Below the pieces are notes generated by a model. That model did not search any database. It saw only the letters and a program-made list of their open reading frames with translations, and was not told where the DNA came from. 36,116 nt of DNA from Alphaproteobacteria bacterium (lineage in GTDB: Bacteria > Pseudomonadota > Alphaproteobacteria > Micavibrionales > Micavibrionaceae): contig JAJRYK010000041.1 of NCBI GenBank assembly GCA_024275825.1, forward strand, positions 1 through 36,116, read 5' to 3'. Positions 14,800 through 24,307 of this stretch are shown piece after piece; within the stretch, counting starts at the first letter, position 1; each line of letters starts with the position of its first letter. The position numbers and the translations under genes are program-made.

Positions 14800-16002
14800 C
14801 TAAATAAAGTTAACCAAACTTAGATCTTGCAACCTCGCCGTAATCCGAAATGAGGCCTCAAGCTGAATTTGTAAAAAGTTCAAGCGCACAGCAACCTCGT
14901 TAATATCGACATTCTCAACATCACTAATTGTGTTGAGCAAGAGGTTCCTTTCAGTCGCATAACCCTGTTTGGTTTGGTCAAGGCGCACTCTTGTATTTTC
15001 GAGATTAAAGGTCAACTGGTCGATATTATCAACTGCACGAGAGACCAGACCAACCATCTGATTAAAAACAGCATAGAAATTATCTTTTGACTAGTCAATT
15101 GTTGTGCCCGGCGCGCCCTGCGTAATCACAATAGGAAGACCAGTGTTCGGATCAATCGTGACCTCGTCCACTATCGGCCCTATACCCGCATTACTGATAT
15201 AAGCAGCGGCAACCATAAGATCACGCAGCGGGTCAGCATTGGCCAATGTGGTATAATTAAGTTCGCTCGACTCACTTATGCGCGCAAAAATATCACCGAC
15301 ACTTCCACTACTGAGCGCAGCATTATAGCCAAATGTACTATCAACGATAGCATCGAGATTACCACCACTTGTTGTTCTGTCAGAGAAGTTTGCAAAGAGC
15401 TCATCATTAGTAATCGTGCCATTTTTCCAGTCAGCAAACATCGACGAGATTGAAGCATCAAGCGTTCCTGAATCATCAAAAGGCTTTGTTAAACTATCCG
15501 CACCACTAAATAAATAGCGCTCTCCATCTTGAGTATTCACAAGATCGCCCATGAAATCAAAAATACTGGCGGCTAAATCCTGCAACGTTTGAAAATCAAC
15601 ACTAGGGTTGGCTGAGCTATAACCAACAGGGATTTGTTCAACAATGTCAGGCGTCGCAGGATCATCAATATATTGAATCTCTCCTTCCTGGTGTGCGCTT
15701 TGTTGAGAAAAACCAAGCAAAGCGCCCTGAAGGCTTTTAGCCTGCGCCTTAAATTCACTAAGCGCATTAACCATTAAACTAATACGGCGATCAGCATTAA
15801 CAATATTATTGGTGTACACATCAATGGAGGTAAAATTTGCACGCGCCCTTTTAGACACCAAAACATTTGTATCAAGACCTGAAAATTTCTGTGTCTTTTT
15901 GCCCGTCGCAAGCTGCGTGCTCAGCGTTGTAAATAAGTTTTGCTGGTTTTTGATATTTTCAAGCTGGCTTAATGCCTGTGCTAAGGTTGATATATTTGCC
16001 AT
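14800..16002 (-). CDS. flgL: FlgL hook-filament junction protein, one in-frame TAG
   Basis: The reading frame from ATG 16002 runs for 303 codons to a TAG at 15091-15093, then continues in the same frame for 96 codons to a second TAG at 14800-14802. The first part carries the flagellin-like N domain (MANISTLAQALSQLENIKNQ, LATGKKTQKFSGLDT). The part beyond the TAG carries the conserved C-terminal helix (LLLNTISDVENVDINEVAVR, ending SLVNFI), without which FlgL cannot pair its termini. The continuation has normal codons and no frameshift. Readthrough gives about 399 residues. It may be a pseudogene, a sequence error or a recoded amber. It follows flgK by 24 bases. Confidence 0.85.
15091..15093 (-). 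other. In-frame amber codon inside flgL
   Basis: Codons read ATT GAC TAG TCA AAA GAT on the minus strand (protein ...GTTID-stop-SKDNFYAVFNQMVG...). The surrounding FlgL sequence is continuous on both sides. Confidence 0.9.
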
Positions 16003-16026
16003 ATCCTATAAATCCTTTTTTATTTT

Positions 16027-18432
16027 TTAAACGGCGCGCAAAAGCACGTCAAATGTTTCTTGTATACTAGAGATCACACGCGCTGAGGCCGCATACGCCA
16101 TTTGAATCACGATCAAATTTGCCAGTTCCTCATCAATATTCACGCCCGATTCATTGCTGAGCTGTGTCTGCAAAAGATTGCGCAAGGTGTCTTCATCAGC
16201 CACGCGCCGTTGAACCTGCAATAATTCCTGAACATTCTCATTGACCAGTCTTTGGGAAAAATCAATGAGCGCCGTTGAGCCAATCAAGTTTGTCTGAATA
16301 TCAGCGCCCGGCCCTAAAAACTCTGTTCTAAAGCCCACAGTTGGAATGGGTGGCGCTAAAGAAGCGTCTGTCTCTGATCCATAAAGCACATCAGTAATAG
16401 GCGACACATCTGTTGCTGGCGGACCAGCGGAAAAACTGCCAAACAAAGCAGATGCAATGTTAATTCCATCCGGCACCGTGCCCGCACCAATAATGGCATT
16501 AATGCCCGCATTGCTCGCCGTAAACGGACCGCCAGTCACAGTAACGCCGCCGCCATATTCTGGATTGGTATAATCCTCACCCGGACGAAGACGTAAAAAG
16601 CCATCCGCCGAAATAGTAATATCTTCAACTGCCAATCCTGGAACAGCCTGAAGCTTGGCCAGCAAATCAGTTTCATCATCGCCGGGCTCAATAATAATTC
16701 GGGTTGGTGTATTACTGCCAACCGCCACCTCAAAATAAGGATCACTCGCCTCATATGTCCCAGGGTTTAAGCCCAAGAAAGCAAAACCAAGATCAGACAT
16801 AGGCTCAGCGCCCGCTGCTCCAATTTGAACATTACTGCGGCTTTCAAAGACAAGCTGTCCATCAGTGCCAATAGACACGCTTGTGCCAAATGCGGCAACA
16901 GCCGGCGCCCAGTTTGGGTCAGCAGTGATCGCATTCACTAAATCCTGCGCCGCATTTACGCCGCTCGCAGCAACCGTTCTCAGATCAATATCAATCGTCA
17001 GAGGCCCGCCCGGAACATCGGGATCATCAAAGGTAATCGAGAAACGGTCAGTTTCGGACGTCACGGCAACACCAAAGACATCCTCCCCGCCCGCTGCCAA
17101 AATATCCGCAACCCCGGCATAGGCCGTTAAATCAACAGAGCCCGATACACGGTTTTCTGATGTTAGGCCCAGCCAGTTTTGCAACGTATCATTCGGCGCA
17201 GCCTGCAAACTTGTACGCAAATCAATACCGCCAATCGCTTGCTGAAAATCAACCGAACCAAAAGCAAATTCAATAACGCGCGTGAGAACTTCGCTAGAGC
17301 CGGGCTGCACCGTAGAAGAGGAGTCCGTCGTGCCCTTCTGAATCAAGCTATTATCATCTATGATTGCAGAATTCACACGGATTTCTGAGGCAAACCCAAC
17401 ATACGTAACTGATGTCGGCGGCACAGTGGTCGGGTCAGGAGGGGTATCCGCAGGCACCACACCAGCCGCATTTGTAAATAAACGAAGTCCCTGAGCCTCA
17501 AAACGCAAAGCAAGCCTATATGATAACTCATCAATCTGAGCAAGCTGCTTGGGAAATGTCACATCACGAAGCTCAATAAGACCGCCAAGCTTCCCGCCCG
17601 GCGAGAGCGTTGTGAGGTCAATCGGGTTAATATTGCTTGTCGGTGGCTGAAGAAAAATACCGTTAATTGTATCAGGATAATAACTGCTGGCAGAAATGGG
17701 GCCGCCCTGATAGCTGAGCGGCGTTGTTGTGTTTGAAACAAGCTCCGCCCCTATATTGGTCTGCACCACCAAAACACCATCGCCGCGCGTGAAATAGGTT
17801 ATGTCGATTAATTCAGCCAAGCCCTGCACAGCCTGATCTCGCGCATCTTCCAATTGTGCCGTACTTTGACCACTGCCCGTTGCCGGACCAATTTGATTAT
17901 TGATCGCCGCAATTTGATCTAAAAATCCATTAATACTGTCTATCGTCTGCTCAAGTTCACTCTGCACATCATTGCGCGACGTATTGAGCAAAGCAGCCAG
18001 ATCATTGATTTTATCAGCCGCATCAATGGCTTCATTCACAGCATTACCAAGCAAAAACCCATCTTCAGGGCTAACCGCCAAAGCGCCGAAGCTATCACGC
18101 AAGCGGGCAAGTTCTGCCGCAACAGAAAGCTCTCGATCTGGCGGTCCATGAAGCTGTTCAATTCGGCTCAGATAATTCTCTTTTATGCTTAGTTGTCCAA
18201 CCGAGCTCACCTGCGTCCAAAGCGATTTCTGCACATTTGCATCAACATTACGAATAATATTTTCCGCCAATACCCCGGCGCTAACACCCCCAAGAACTTG
18301 AGTACTTTGCGGCAATATTTTCCGTGTATAGCCCGGCGTTCCTACATTAGAGATGTTATTAGAAACGTTATTAATTTGCTGTTGCGCAATACGCAAGCCC
18401 GAAAGCGCAGAATTTAAAGCAGATGTGCCCAT
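16027..18432 (-). CDS. flgK: FlgK hook-associated protein 1
   Basis: 801 residues, longer than the usual 450-650, because of a large central insertion (about 330-700) exposed on the filament side. The N-terminal D0 domain MGTSALNSALSGLRIAQQQI, NNVSNNISNVGTPGYTRK, and the C-terminal helix ESGVNIDEELANLIVIQMAY, ASARVISSIQETFDVLL, are textbook FlgK. It is exported by the flagellar type III apparatus and joins hook to filament with FlgL. AAAAGGACG precedes the ATG. A sigma-54 promoter about 40-60 bases upstream indicates late flagellar control. It leads the flgK-flgL operon. Confidence 0.95.
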   Translation of the reverse strand: MGTSALNSALSGLRIAQQQINNVSNNISNVGTPGYTRKILPQSTQVLGGVSAGVLAENIIRNVDANVQKSLWTQVSSVGQLSIKENYLSRIEQLHGPPDRELSVAAELARLRDSFGALAVSPEDGFLLGNAVNEAIDAADKINDLAALLNTSRNDVQSELEQTIDSINGFLDQIAAINNQIGPATGSGQSTAQLEDARDQAVQGLAELIDITYFTRGDGVLVVQTNIGAELVSNTTTPLSYQGGPISASSYYPDTINGIFLQPPTSNINPIDLTTLSPGGKLGGLIELRDVTFPKQLAQIDELSYRLALRFEAQGLRLFTNAAGVVPADTPPDPTTVPPTSVTYVGFASEIRVNSAIIDDNSLIQKGTTDSSSTVQPGSSEVLTRVIEFAFGSVDFQQAIGGIDLRTSLQAAPNDTLQNWLGLTSENRVSGSVDLTAYAGVADILAAGGEDVFGVAVTSETDRFSITFDDPDVPGGPLTIDIDLRTVAASGVNAAQDLVNAITADPNWAPAVAAFGTSVSIGTDGQLVFESRSNVQIGAAGAEPMSDLGFAFLGLNPGTYEASDPYFEVAVGSNTPTRIIIEPGDDETDLLAKLQAVPGLAVEDITISADGFLRLRPGEDYTNPEYGGGVTVTGGPFTASNAGINAIIGAGTVPDGINIASALFGSFSAGPPATDVSPITDVLYGSETDASLAPPIPTVGFRTEFLGPGADIQTNLIGSTALIDFSQRLVNENVQELLQVQRRVADEDTLRNLLQTQLSNESGVNIDEELANLIVIQMAYAASARVISSIQETFDVLLRAV

Positions 18433-18474
18433 GAATAACGTCCTTTTGTATCAATGAAATCTTACAATCTACAA

Positions 18475-18491
18475 TGCAAAAAGAGTGCCAA
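18475..18491 (-). promoter_or_regulatory. Sigma-54 promoter for flgK-flgL
   Basis: Minus strand TTGGCAC (18491-18485) then five bases then TTGCA (18479-18475). The invariant GG and GC are exactly 10 bases apart, matching the -24/-12 consensus TGGCAC-N5-TTGCA. Transcription would start near 18464, leaving a 30-base leader before flgK. Confidence 0.75.
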
Positions 18492-18564
18492 ACGGCCTTA
18501 AACTATAGAAAAAACATGTGGCGCTGGTGCGCAAAGATAAATAAACGCCTCCGACACCACGTCA

Positions 18565-18616
18565 TTGCACGCTTTATGCGTGCAATCCATAGATTACACG
18601 GACGGGGCCCGTGTAA
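18565..18616. repeat. Two perfect 8-bp hairpins between flgK and the exported-protein operon
   Basis: TTGCACGC-TTTAT-GCGTGCAA (18565-18585) and TTACACGG-ACGGGGC-CCGTGTAA (18594-18616) are adjacent perfect stems. Neither has a following T-run on the strand of the upstream gene (18649-20481), so they look like factor-assisted termination or mRNA-end stabilisers rather than classic intrinsic terminators. Confidence 0.45.
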
Positions 18617-18648
18617 TAACGATTTTGTTACATTTTTCAGGTAGGAAT

Positions 18649-20481
18649 CTATTTTGTTGCGCGGCTAGCAAGGCGATCATTTACGCCGCCTTGCGCCTTC
18701 GTTAAGGCCTGTTCGACCATCAAAGACGTCAACATTTCCTGGCGCAACGCCACATCATAACGATCGCGCAGCTGCATCAGTTTAATCGCCTCAAGCGAAG
18801 TATCAATGCGATCAATATTGGCCGGCTTCGTATAAAGATTCGTATAGAAATCAGGGCTTTGGTAGAGTTTTTTGGTCAAAACCTCCATCTGCGCGTAATA
18901 GCTGGGATACGCGCCCAGCATTTGATCAATCTCCAATTCTTCCAACCCAAAATCCTTCATCAGCGCCTTCATAAAGGCCGGACCGCCGGGGCCATCCTCC
19001 GCCGCAATAGATTGCGATTTCAGGCCCGCTTGCTCTGCAAAGCTGGTATGCGCCACATTTTTCATCGCCATTAATTGACGCTCATCCATATACCCGGCAA
19101 AATATTCACCAACCTCGCCTTTAATTTGCGTCGGCAAAGCATTTGGCCAATATAGATTTCTTGCCAGCGCCAGAATATCTTCTGCATCAGCAGGTCCTTC
19201 GCCTATGCTCTCATCAACAAAATCTGTCTCAAGCGTCAATTGCGACCCCAGCGTCCGTGCAAAATCAATATCCTTATTCGCGCGCGCCGGATTTTCGCCG
19301 CCAATTTGGCCCGTCGACAAGTCGCCATCCTGATCCCAGTCACAAAGGCGATCAAGCCCATTATCATTATCTGACGGATCACAATAAGTGCGCCGAAATT
19401 GATCAAGCCGCGAGGGTATGTCTGTGATCGGACCTTGTTCGGTCGCGACATTATCCTGATTAGTATAAACCGCCATGAGCATATTATTCACCGCCTGCGC
19501 ATCCGATTTCCCCTTTTGCTCGCTTTGCGCAACGCTGCGCACAAAGCTGCCAATCTGACACATCATTTGATCCGGGTGATAATCCTTTACGGCCTCAGCC
19601 TGTAATTTCTGCAATTCTGTCTGTGTTTCCATTTGCGCCTTCGCATCAATGAAGGAGCCAATAATTTGTGCCTGCTGCATCATCACAGCCGTCAGCTCCG
19701 TCGTCATTGCGCGCATCGCCTCAACATAATTTGCGACAATGCCCGCATTCAAGCCTTCGACATGATCGCCATCACATAAGCTTAAGGGCCGGTCGCCACA
19801 GGCGCTAAAATCCGCGAGATTCACTTGGCCCGGCCCTTTAAAGCCGCCACCAGGTGCAGCATAAATTTTTATAATATACGGGTTTTGCACAGCATCATTT
19901 TGCGCTGCTGCATCATTCATAACGCCATATAGTGCAAGCTTATATTCTTTAAGTTTTCCGTGATCAAACAAGCTACCGGATACCCCAGACCGATAAGCCT
20001 GGGAGAACATGCCGGCCCAATCCGTTTTGGTTTCCAGGCGACCCTTTGCTTTTCCGCGCAGCGTTTCTTCAAAATGCACATCCGAAAACCCTGACAAACC
20101 GCGACCAGAAAATGCCATCTCGCCACTACGCTGATCATAGAGCAAATCAAGCTCAAACGGAGCTGCGGCCTGATCAATGCGCATACGATAACGCACCCTC
20201 GCCAGCGCTGCTGTTTTACTTGTAGACAGAAGTGGCAACGCAGAAAGAGTCAGGCGGCCATGTTCATCCATTTGCGCCTGCTCTGATTGCATATCAGAAT
20301 CCGATGCGGCAACTGTATAGTGAATAGACGTTCCGGGGTTAAACCCCTCTAGCATCACCACGAACGATTCTTGTGCACTCTGGCTACGACCTTGCACCAC
20401 GAACAAAAAAAGCACGGCAAAAATCACACCGGTTAACAAACCAGAAAGCGTTAAATATTTTTTACCCATGCGCGCTTTCAT
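18649..20481 (-). CDS. Exported paralog A: N-terminal extra domain plus shared core
   Basis: 610 residues; a start at Met5 (MGKKYL) is also possible. A signal peptide or anchor (LSGLLTGVIFAVLFLFVVQG) precedes a roughly 220-residue beta-rich region absent from B and C. The shared core begins near residue 245: TTELTAVMMQQAQIIGSFID, KDYHPDQMMCQIGSFVRSVA, CDPSDNDNGLDRLCDWDQDG, NKDIDFARTLG, PSYYAQMEVLTKKLYQSPDF and YTNLYTKPANIDR. The aspartate/asparagine-rich segment between cysteines resembles a calcium-binding loop. Last gene of a minus-strand three-gene cluster. Function unknown; periplasmic by signal. IcmX/TraW-like identity is only a guess. The stop is TAG, with TGA three codons on. Confidence 0.82.
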   Translation of the reverse strand: MKARMGKKYLTLSGLLTGVIFAVLFLFVVQGRSQSAQESFVVMLEGFNPGTSIHYTVAASDSDMQSEQAQMDEHGRLTLSALPLLSTSKTAALARVRYRMRIDQAAAPFELDLLYDQRSGEMAFSGRGLSGFSDVHFEETLRGKAKGRLETKTDWAGMFSQAYRSGVSGSLFDHGKLKEYKLALYGVMNDAAAQNDAVQNPYIIKIYAAPGGGFKGPGQVNLADFSACGDRPLSLCDGDHVEGLNAGIVANYVEAMRAMTTELTAVMMQQAQIIGSFIDAKAQMETQTELQKLQAEAVKDYHPDQMMCQIGSFVRSVAQSEQKGKSDAQAVNNMLMAVYTNQDNVATEQGPITDIPSRLDQFRRTYCDPSDNDNGLDRLCDWDQDGDLSTGQIGGENPARANKDIDFARTLGSQLTLETDFVDESIGEGPADAEDILALARNLYWPNALPTQIKGEVGEYFAGYMDERQLMAMKNVAHTSFAEQAGLKSQSIAAEDGPGGPAFMKALMKDFGLEELEIDQMLGAYPSYYAQMEVLTKKLYQSPDFYTNLYTKPANIDRIDTSLEAIKLMQLRDRYDVALRQEMLTSLMVEQALTKAQGGVNDRLASRATK

Positions 20482-20525
20482 ATTTTTATATGCACTTCAT
20501 TTTCTATTATAAATAACCCAAAGGC

Positions 20526-21881
20526 CTAAGGATTCGACGACCGCCCGCCCGCTTTCTGGCTGCGCAGCTCATTCTCGACCTGATCTTGCAGATCCACAAC
20601 AGCCAGCTCCAGAAGCACAGACAAAGACGCCTCATGCCGTAAATAGCTTTTAAACAAATCAAATTTCTGCATCAACCCAATCGCCTGCAACGCCACCTTT
20701 TTACGCTCAACATTCACAGGCTTATCGTACAGATTGGTATAGAAATCCGGGTTTTGATAAATCTTTTTGGTCAGCACCTCCATCTGCGCATGATAGCTGG
20801 GGTCAACCGGATTGCCATCGCCGCTACTAAGGCCACCCAAAATCGTTTGTGCCTCGCCGCTGCTCACACCAAGCTCTTCCAGCACGGCAACCATATATTC
20901 GCGGGAGCCGGCTGTGCCGCGAGATTTCATGCCGGTGATGGCATTAAAGGAATTTTCTGCCACGCTGCGCTTTGCCAAGATTGAACGCGCATCCATATAA
21001 AATTTCTGCGCCTCAGACAGCTTTTGTGTCGTCCCAACCAAGGCGCTAGGATTAGGCCGCACAAACACATCATGACCATAAAGATTACTGGCCAGCGCCA
21101 GAACCTCTTCCTCATTATCGGTCAGCTCATCATCCGTAAAGTCAATATCCAGTGTCCAAGGCGCCGCGACCGTGCGTGCAAAATCAATGTCCTTATTCAT
21201 CCGCTCCGGATTAATCGCCGCGCCCGTATCACACAGCAGCGCCAGACCATTATCATTATCCGATAGGTCACAGAATTTTGTTTTATATTGCGCAATGCGG
21301 TGGCGAAGATCAGCTGGCGGCCCTTGCGCAGCGGCAGAATTCACATTTCCTAAAGCGCGGCTCTGTGACCGGTCCGCCATAACGGTTGCGCTGAACTCTG
21401 CCTTACGCTCAGAGGCCGCAAGGCTCTTCACACTTGTCCCAAATTCACACATGCCCACGCTGGGGTGATAATCCTTATGCGCGCGGGCCTGCAGTTTTTG
21501 CAAGCTTTGCTGCGTTTTCATTTGCTGTTTAGCATCAAGGAAAGAGCCAATAATTTGCACCTGCTGCATCGCCGCCCCGGATAGCTGCTCCGTCATCAAC
21601 ATCATAGAGGGCAGAATATTATCTTCCCACAAGGTGCCGATGAACCATGAACGGTGGGCTTTAAATTCGTCGGTGACATGGTCATTGATTTCTTTAATGG
21701 TTGTAACCCATTGCGCATCAACCACAGGGTTTACAGCTGCGGCACAGCTTTGACATTGCTGTGCCTGCACCGGCTTTACAGAGGTCACAAAAAAACCAAA
21801 TCCAAAAAGCAAAAAAACCAGCCATAGCCCTGATCCTGATATAGCGGCGCATTTTAATTTTATTTTATGCCGATTGATCAT
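20526..21881 (-). CDS. Exported paralog B of the tandem family
   Basis: 451 residues with a signal peptide (LWLVFLLFGFGFFVTSVKPV, cleavage near VQA-QQ), immediately followed by CQSC (Cys43, Cys46). The core repeats that of A and C: EQLSGAAMQQVQIIGSFLDA, KDYHPSVGMCEFGTSVKSLA, FCDLSDNDNGLALLCD, NKDIDFARTVA, SYHAQMEVLTKKIYQNPDFY and TNLYDKPVNVERK. The ATG overlaps the stop of C by four bases (ATGA). The stop is TAG (20526-20528). Reading through it would give 15 more codons to a TGA that overlaps A's ATG in the same ATGA way. That extension is A+T-rich and not clearly coding. Confidence 0.83.
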   Translation of the reverse strand: MINRHKIKLKCAAISGSGLWLVFLLFGFGFFVTSVKPVQAQQCQSCAAAVNPVVDAQWVTTIKEINDHVTDEFKAHRSWFIGTLWEDNILPSMMLMTEQLSGAAMQQVQIIGSFLDAKQQMKTQQSLQKLQARAHKDYHPSVGMCEFGTSVKSLAASERKAEFSATVMADRSQSRALGNVNSAAAQGPPADLRHRIAQYKTKFCDLSDNDNGLALLCDTGAAINPERMNKDIDFARTVAAPWTLDIDFTDDELTDNEEEVLALASNLYGHDVFVRPNPSALVGTTQKLSEAQKFYMDARSILAKRSVAENSFNAITGMKSRGTAGSREYMVAVLEELGVSSGEAQTILGGLSSGDGNPVDPSYHAQMEVLTKKIYQNPDFYTNLYDKPVNVERKKVALQAIGLMQKFDLFKSYLRHEASLSVLLELAVVDLQDQVENELRSQKAGGRSSNP

Positions 21882-23230
21882 TCTGAAGCCTGCCCCGTTA
21901 TATGGTTATCCAGCTTGGCTGAAAGCAATACAGACATCGCCATTTCCTGGCGCAGTTGGCTTTCATAAATCGCACGGTCCAGCATCAACTCAATAGCCTT
22001 TAACGCCACGCCCTTTCGCTTTACATTGGCCGGCTTATCATAAAGATTGGCGAAGAAGTCAGGGTTTTGATAAATCTTTTTTGCTAGAATTTCTAGCTGC
22101 GCATAATAGCTGGGGCTTGTGCCAATCATTGCAAAGATTTCATCATCACTCGACACGCCAAGGTCTTTAATCACTGCGCCAAGATAGGCCTCTGTACCGG
22201 CCTCCCCTTCGGGGCCAGCTGTTCCAGATGATTTCATCCCAACAATCGCATTATAGGAATTTTGCGCAACGTTTCGTTTCGCCGCGACTGAACGCAGCTT
22301 CATATAAAGCGCCTGATATTCTGCTGTACCCAGATAGTTCTCCGCGACATCACGACTTAAAACATCGTGACCATAAAGATTTTGACCCAGCGCGATCACA
22401 TCTTGTTCATCTTTATTTGCGCCGCCCTGAGAGCCATCTTGAGAATCTTCTTCAAAGAAATTTACATTCAATGTCCGCGCGCCCTCAATCAGTCGCGTGA
22501 AATCAATATCGATATTGAGACGATCCGGATCCGCACTACCGCCCAAGCCACAGGCGGGCGTTAAACCGCTCTTATCATCACCAATCACTTTATTATTGTC
22601 ATTAGGATCACAATAGGCTGTTTGAAATTGTGACCAGCGAATCAGCTTGTCATGATCAGGCGAATCAGCGCCCGCAGTGCCCGTCTTCGCCAAGTGGCGA
22701 GACATTTGCATCGCATTAAACGCATTCGTATTTTGCCGCGCGCGCTCCTCAGACGCAGCCACGCTTCGCACATTTGTGCCAAACGAGCAAAAGCCTTCGC
22801 TCGGTTGATAGTCTCTATGTGCCTGATTTTGCAGCTCTTGCAAAGTGCGCTGAACCTCCAATTGCTGCTCGGCATCCAGGAACATGCCAATAGCCGCAAC
22901 CTGCTGCATGCCAACCGAAACCAGCTGCACCGTCATGTCCGCCATCGCCGGAAAAACATGTTTTTTGAAAAACTCATCAACCAGCCACGTTTGATGGTCT
23001 TTAAATTCCTGTGTTATATGGTCTTTTATTGTTCGACGGCCCTCTGCGTGCTCCTCCTGCACGTTTCTTGTTGCGCTTCGAATGTCCCAAGGGGGGGAAC
23101 CATTACACCCGTCACACCCATAAACCACATTAGGTGTAAGAGGAATCGCAACCGCCATTGCCAAAAGCAACATAAAACACAATCGAACATTACTGCGAGA
23201 GTGCCCTTTATATCTTTGGTTTTGTCTCAT
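21878..23230 (-). CDS. Exported paralog C of the tandem family
   Basis: 450 residues from MRQNQRYKGH, a start that gives a normal signal peptide (VRLCFMLLLAMAVAIPLTPN, cleavage near VVYG-C); the frame extends to 23281. The mature end begins CDGC, like CQSC in B. The core has MTVQLVSVGMQQVAAIGMFL, RDYQPSEGFCSFGTNVRSVA, AYCDPNDNNKVIGDDKSGLT, NIDIDFTRLIE, PSYYAQLEILAKKIYQNPDF and FANLYDKPANVKRKGVALKA. First gene of the C-B-A operon, divergent from icmL across about 210 bases. Conserved length (about 450) and location between T4BSS blocks suggest a periplasmic machine part, possibly IcmX/TraW-like, which I cannot verify. Confidence 0.82.
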   Translation of the reverse strand: MRQNQRYKGHSRSNVRLCFMLLLAMAVAIPLTPNVVYGCDGCNGSPPWDIRSATRNVQEEHAEGRRTIKDHITQEFKDHQTWLVDEFFKKHVFPAMADMTVQLVSVGMQQVAAIGMFLDAEQQLEVQRTLQELQNQAHRDYQPSEGFCSFGTNVRSVAASEERARQNTNAFNAMQMSRHLAKTGTAGADSPDHDKLIRWSQFQTAYCDPNDNNKVIGDDKSGLTPACGLGGSADPDRLNIDIDFTRLIEGARTLNVNFFEEDSQDGSQGGANKDEQDVIALGQNLYGHDVLSRDVAENYLGTAEYQALYMKLRSVAAKRNVAQNSYNAIVGMKSSGTAGPEGEAGTEAYLGAVIKDLGVSSDDEIFAMIGTSPSYYAQLEILAKKIYQNPDFFANLYDKPANVKRKGVALKAIELMLDRAIYESQLRQEMAMSVLLSAKLDNHITGQASE

Positions 23231-23442
23231 TTTTTTATGCAGATACACCGCTTTGCCGCGCCCCATTAAAAATTTAATCAAATTATACCTATAATTCTAC
23301 CATACCCTTAGGGGAAATAGCACATTTTGTTCGTGCTTCTAAGCACCATTTCATCCGAATTTACCATCGCGCACTTGTAGAGTATCCCTTTTTAAGACAC
23401 TATATTAGATAGAGATGGTGACAAAACCCTAGAATCAAAATC

Positions 23443-24135
23443 ATGGCAAAAACGCAAAAACAAAACAAAACCAGCGCAAATACAGGCGCGCAACCTACCG
23501 AAGACCAACCTGATATCAAAGGTCTGGGCAAGGTTATTGTGCGCAATGAGTTTTACCGTGATGGCTATCGCGCGCTGCTGAAGCTCTCTCTTATTCAGGG
23601 CATTGTGATTATTGGGCTTTTGGGCGCGATGTATTTTGTTATTCATGTCCATCAGCCAAAAAATCGCTATTTCGCCACCACCGAAGATGGCCGCCTTGTG
23701 CCCATGGTTGCGCTGAGCGAACCAAATTTAAGCTCTCCTGCTCTGATTTCCTGGTCCGCACAGGCCGCAACCGAAGTGATGACCTTTGGCTTTAATGACT
23801 ATCGCCGCCGCCTTCAGGAATCTTCACGCAACTTTACCCGCCGTGGTTGGGAAAGCTTTACCGGCGCGCTTCAAAAATCCCGAATTTTAGAAAAAGTCGA
23901 AGTCAACCAGCAAGTCGCAACCGCAGTGCCCACAGGCGCGCCCATCATTGAATCAGAGGGTATGGTCAATGGCCGTTATCAATGGATTCTTCAAATGCCC
24001 ATGAAGATCACTTACCAGTCTGGCGCGAAAACAGACACCCTTAGCCTACTCGTCACACTCGTCGTTGTCCGCGTACCGCGCCTTGAAAGCGCAAACGGGA
24101 TCGGGATCGAGCAATGGATTGCCGTACCGCGGTAA
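23443..24135 (+). CDS. dotI: DotI/IcmL inner-membrane T4BSS protein
   Basis: 230 residues. A soluble lysine-rich N terminus is followed by the family signature VIVRNEFYRDGYRALLKLSL, one membrane helix (about 47-68) and a periplasmic NTF2-like domain. That domain includes WSAQAATEVMTFGFNDYRRR, FTRRGWESFTGALQKSRILE, GRYQWILQMPMKITYQSG and VVVRVPRLESANGIGIEQW. DotI (with or as DotJ) forms an inner-membrane complex related to VirB8. First gene of block 2, which keeps the Legionella icmL-K-E-G-C-D-J-B order. A TATATT box lies about 40 bases before the start. Confidence 0.93.
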   Translation: MAKTQKQNKTSANTGAQPTEDQPDIKGLGKVIVRNEFYRDGYRALLKLSLIQGIVIIGLLGAMYFVIHVHQPKNRYFATTEDGRLVPMVALSEPNLSSPALISWSAQAATEVMTFGFNDYRRRLQESSRNFTRRGWESFTGALQKSRILEKVEVNQQVATAVPTGAPIIESEGMVNGRYQWILQMPMKITYQSGAKTDTLSLLVTLVVVRVPRLESANGIGIEQWIAVPR

Positions 24136-24307
24136 CCGCCTTATCCTATCAAAACCTTAAGAGTGCCCCCCCAATAAACTCCACTTTTTGCGCCTGTGTG
24201 TGTTTTTCACTTTCGCGGCGTTGGGGCGTGACAGCGCGGATTTTAGGTATTATTCTTTTAGGCAGCGTCCTTATATAACTCTGATCAGATGCAGTCAAAA
24301 GGCCCCT

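Noticed and set aside
14800-15057. Stand-alone 85-aa gene
   Set aside because: It is the C-terminal part of FlgL in the same frame as the larger part, separated only by one TAG plus 11 codons.
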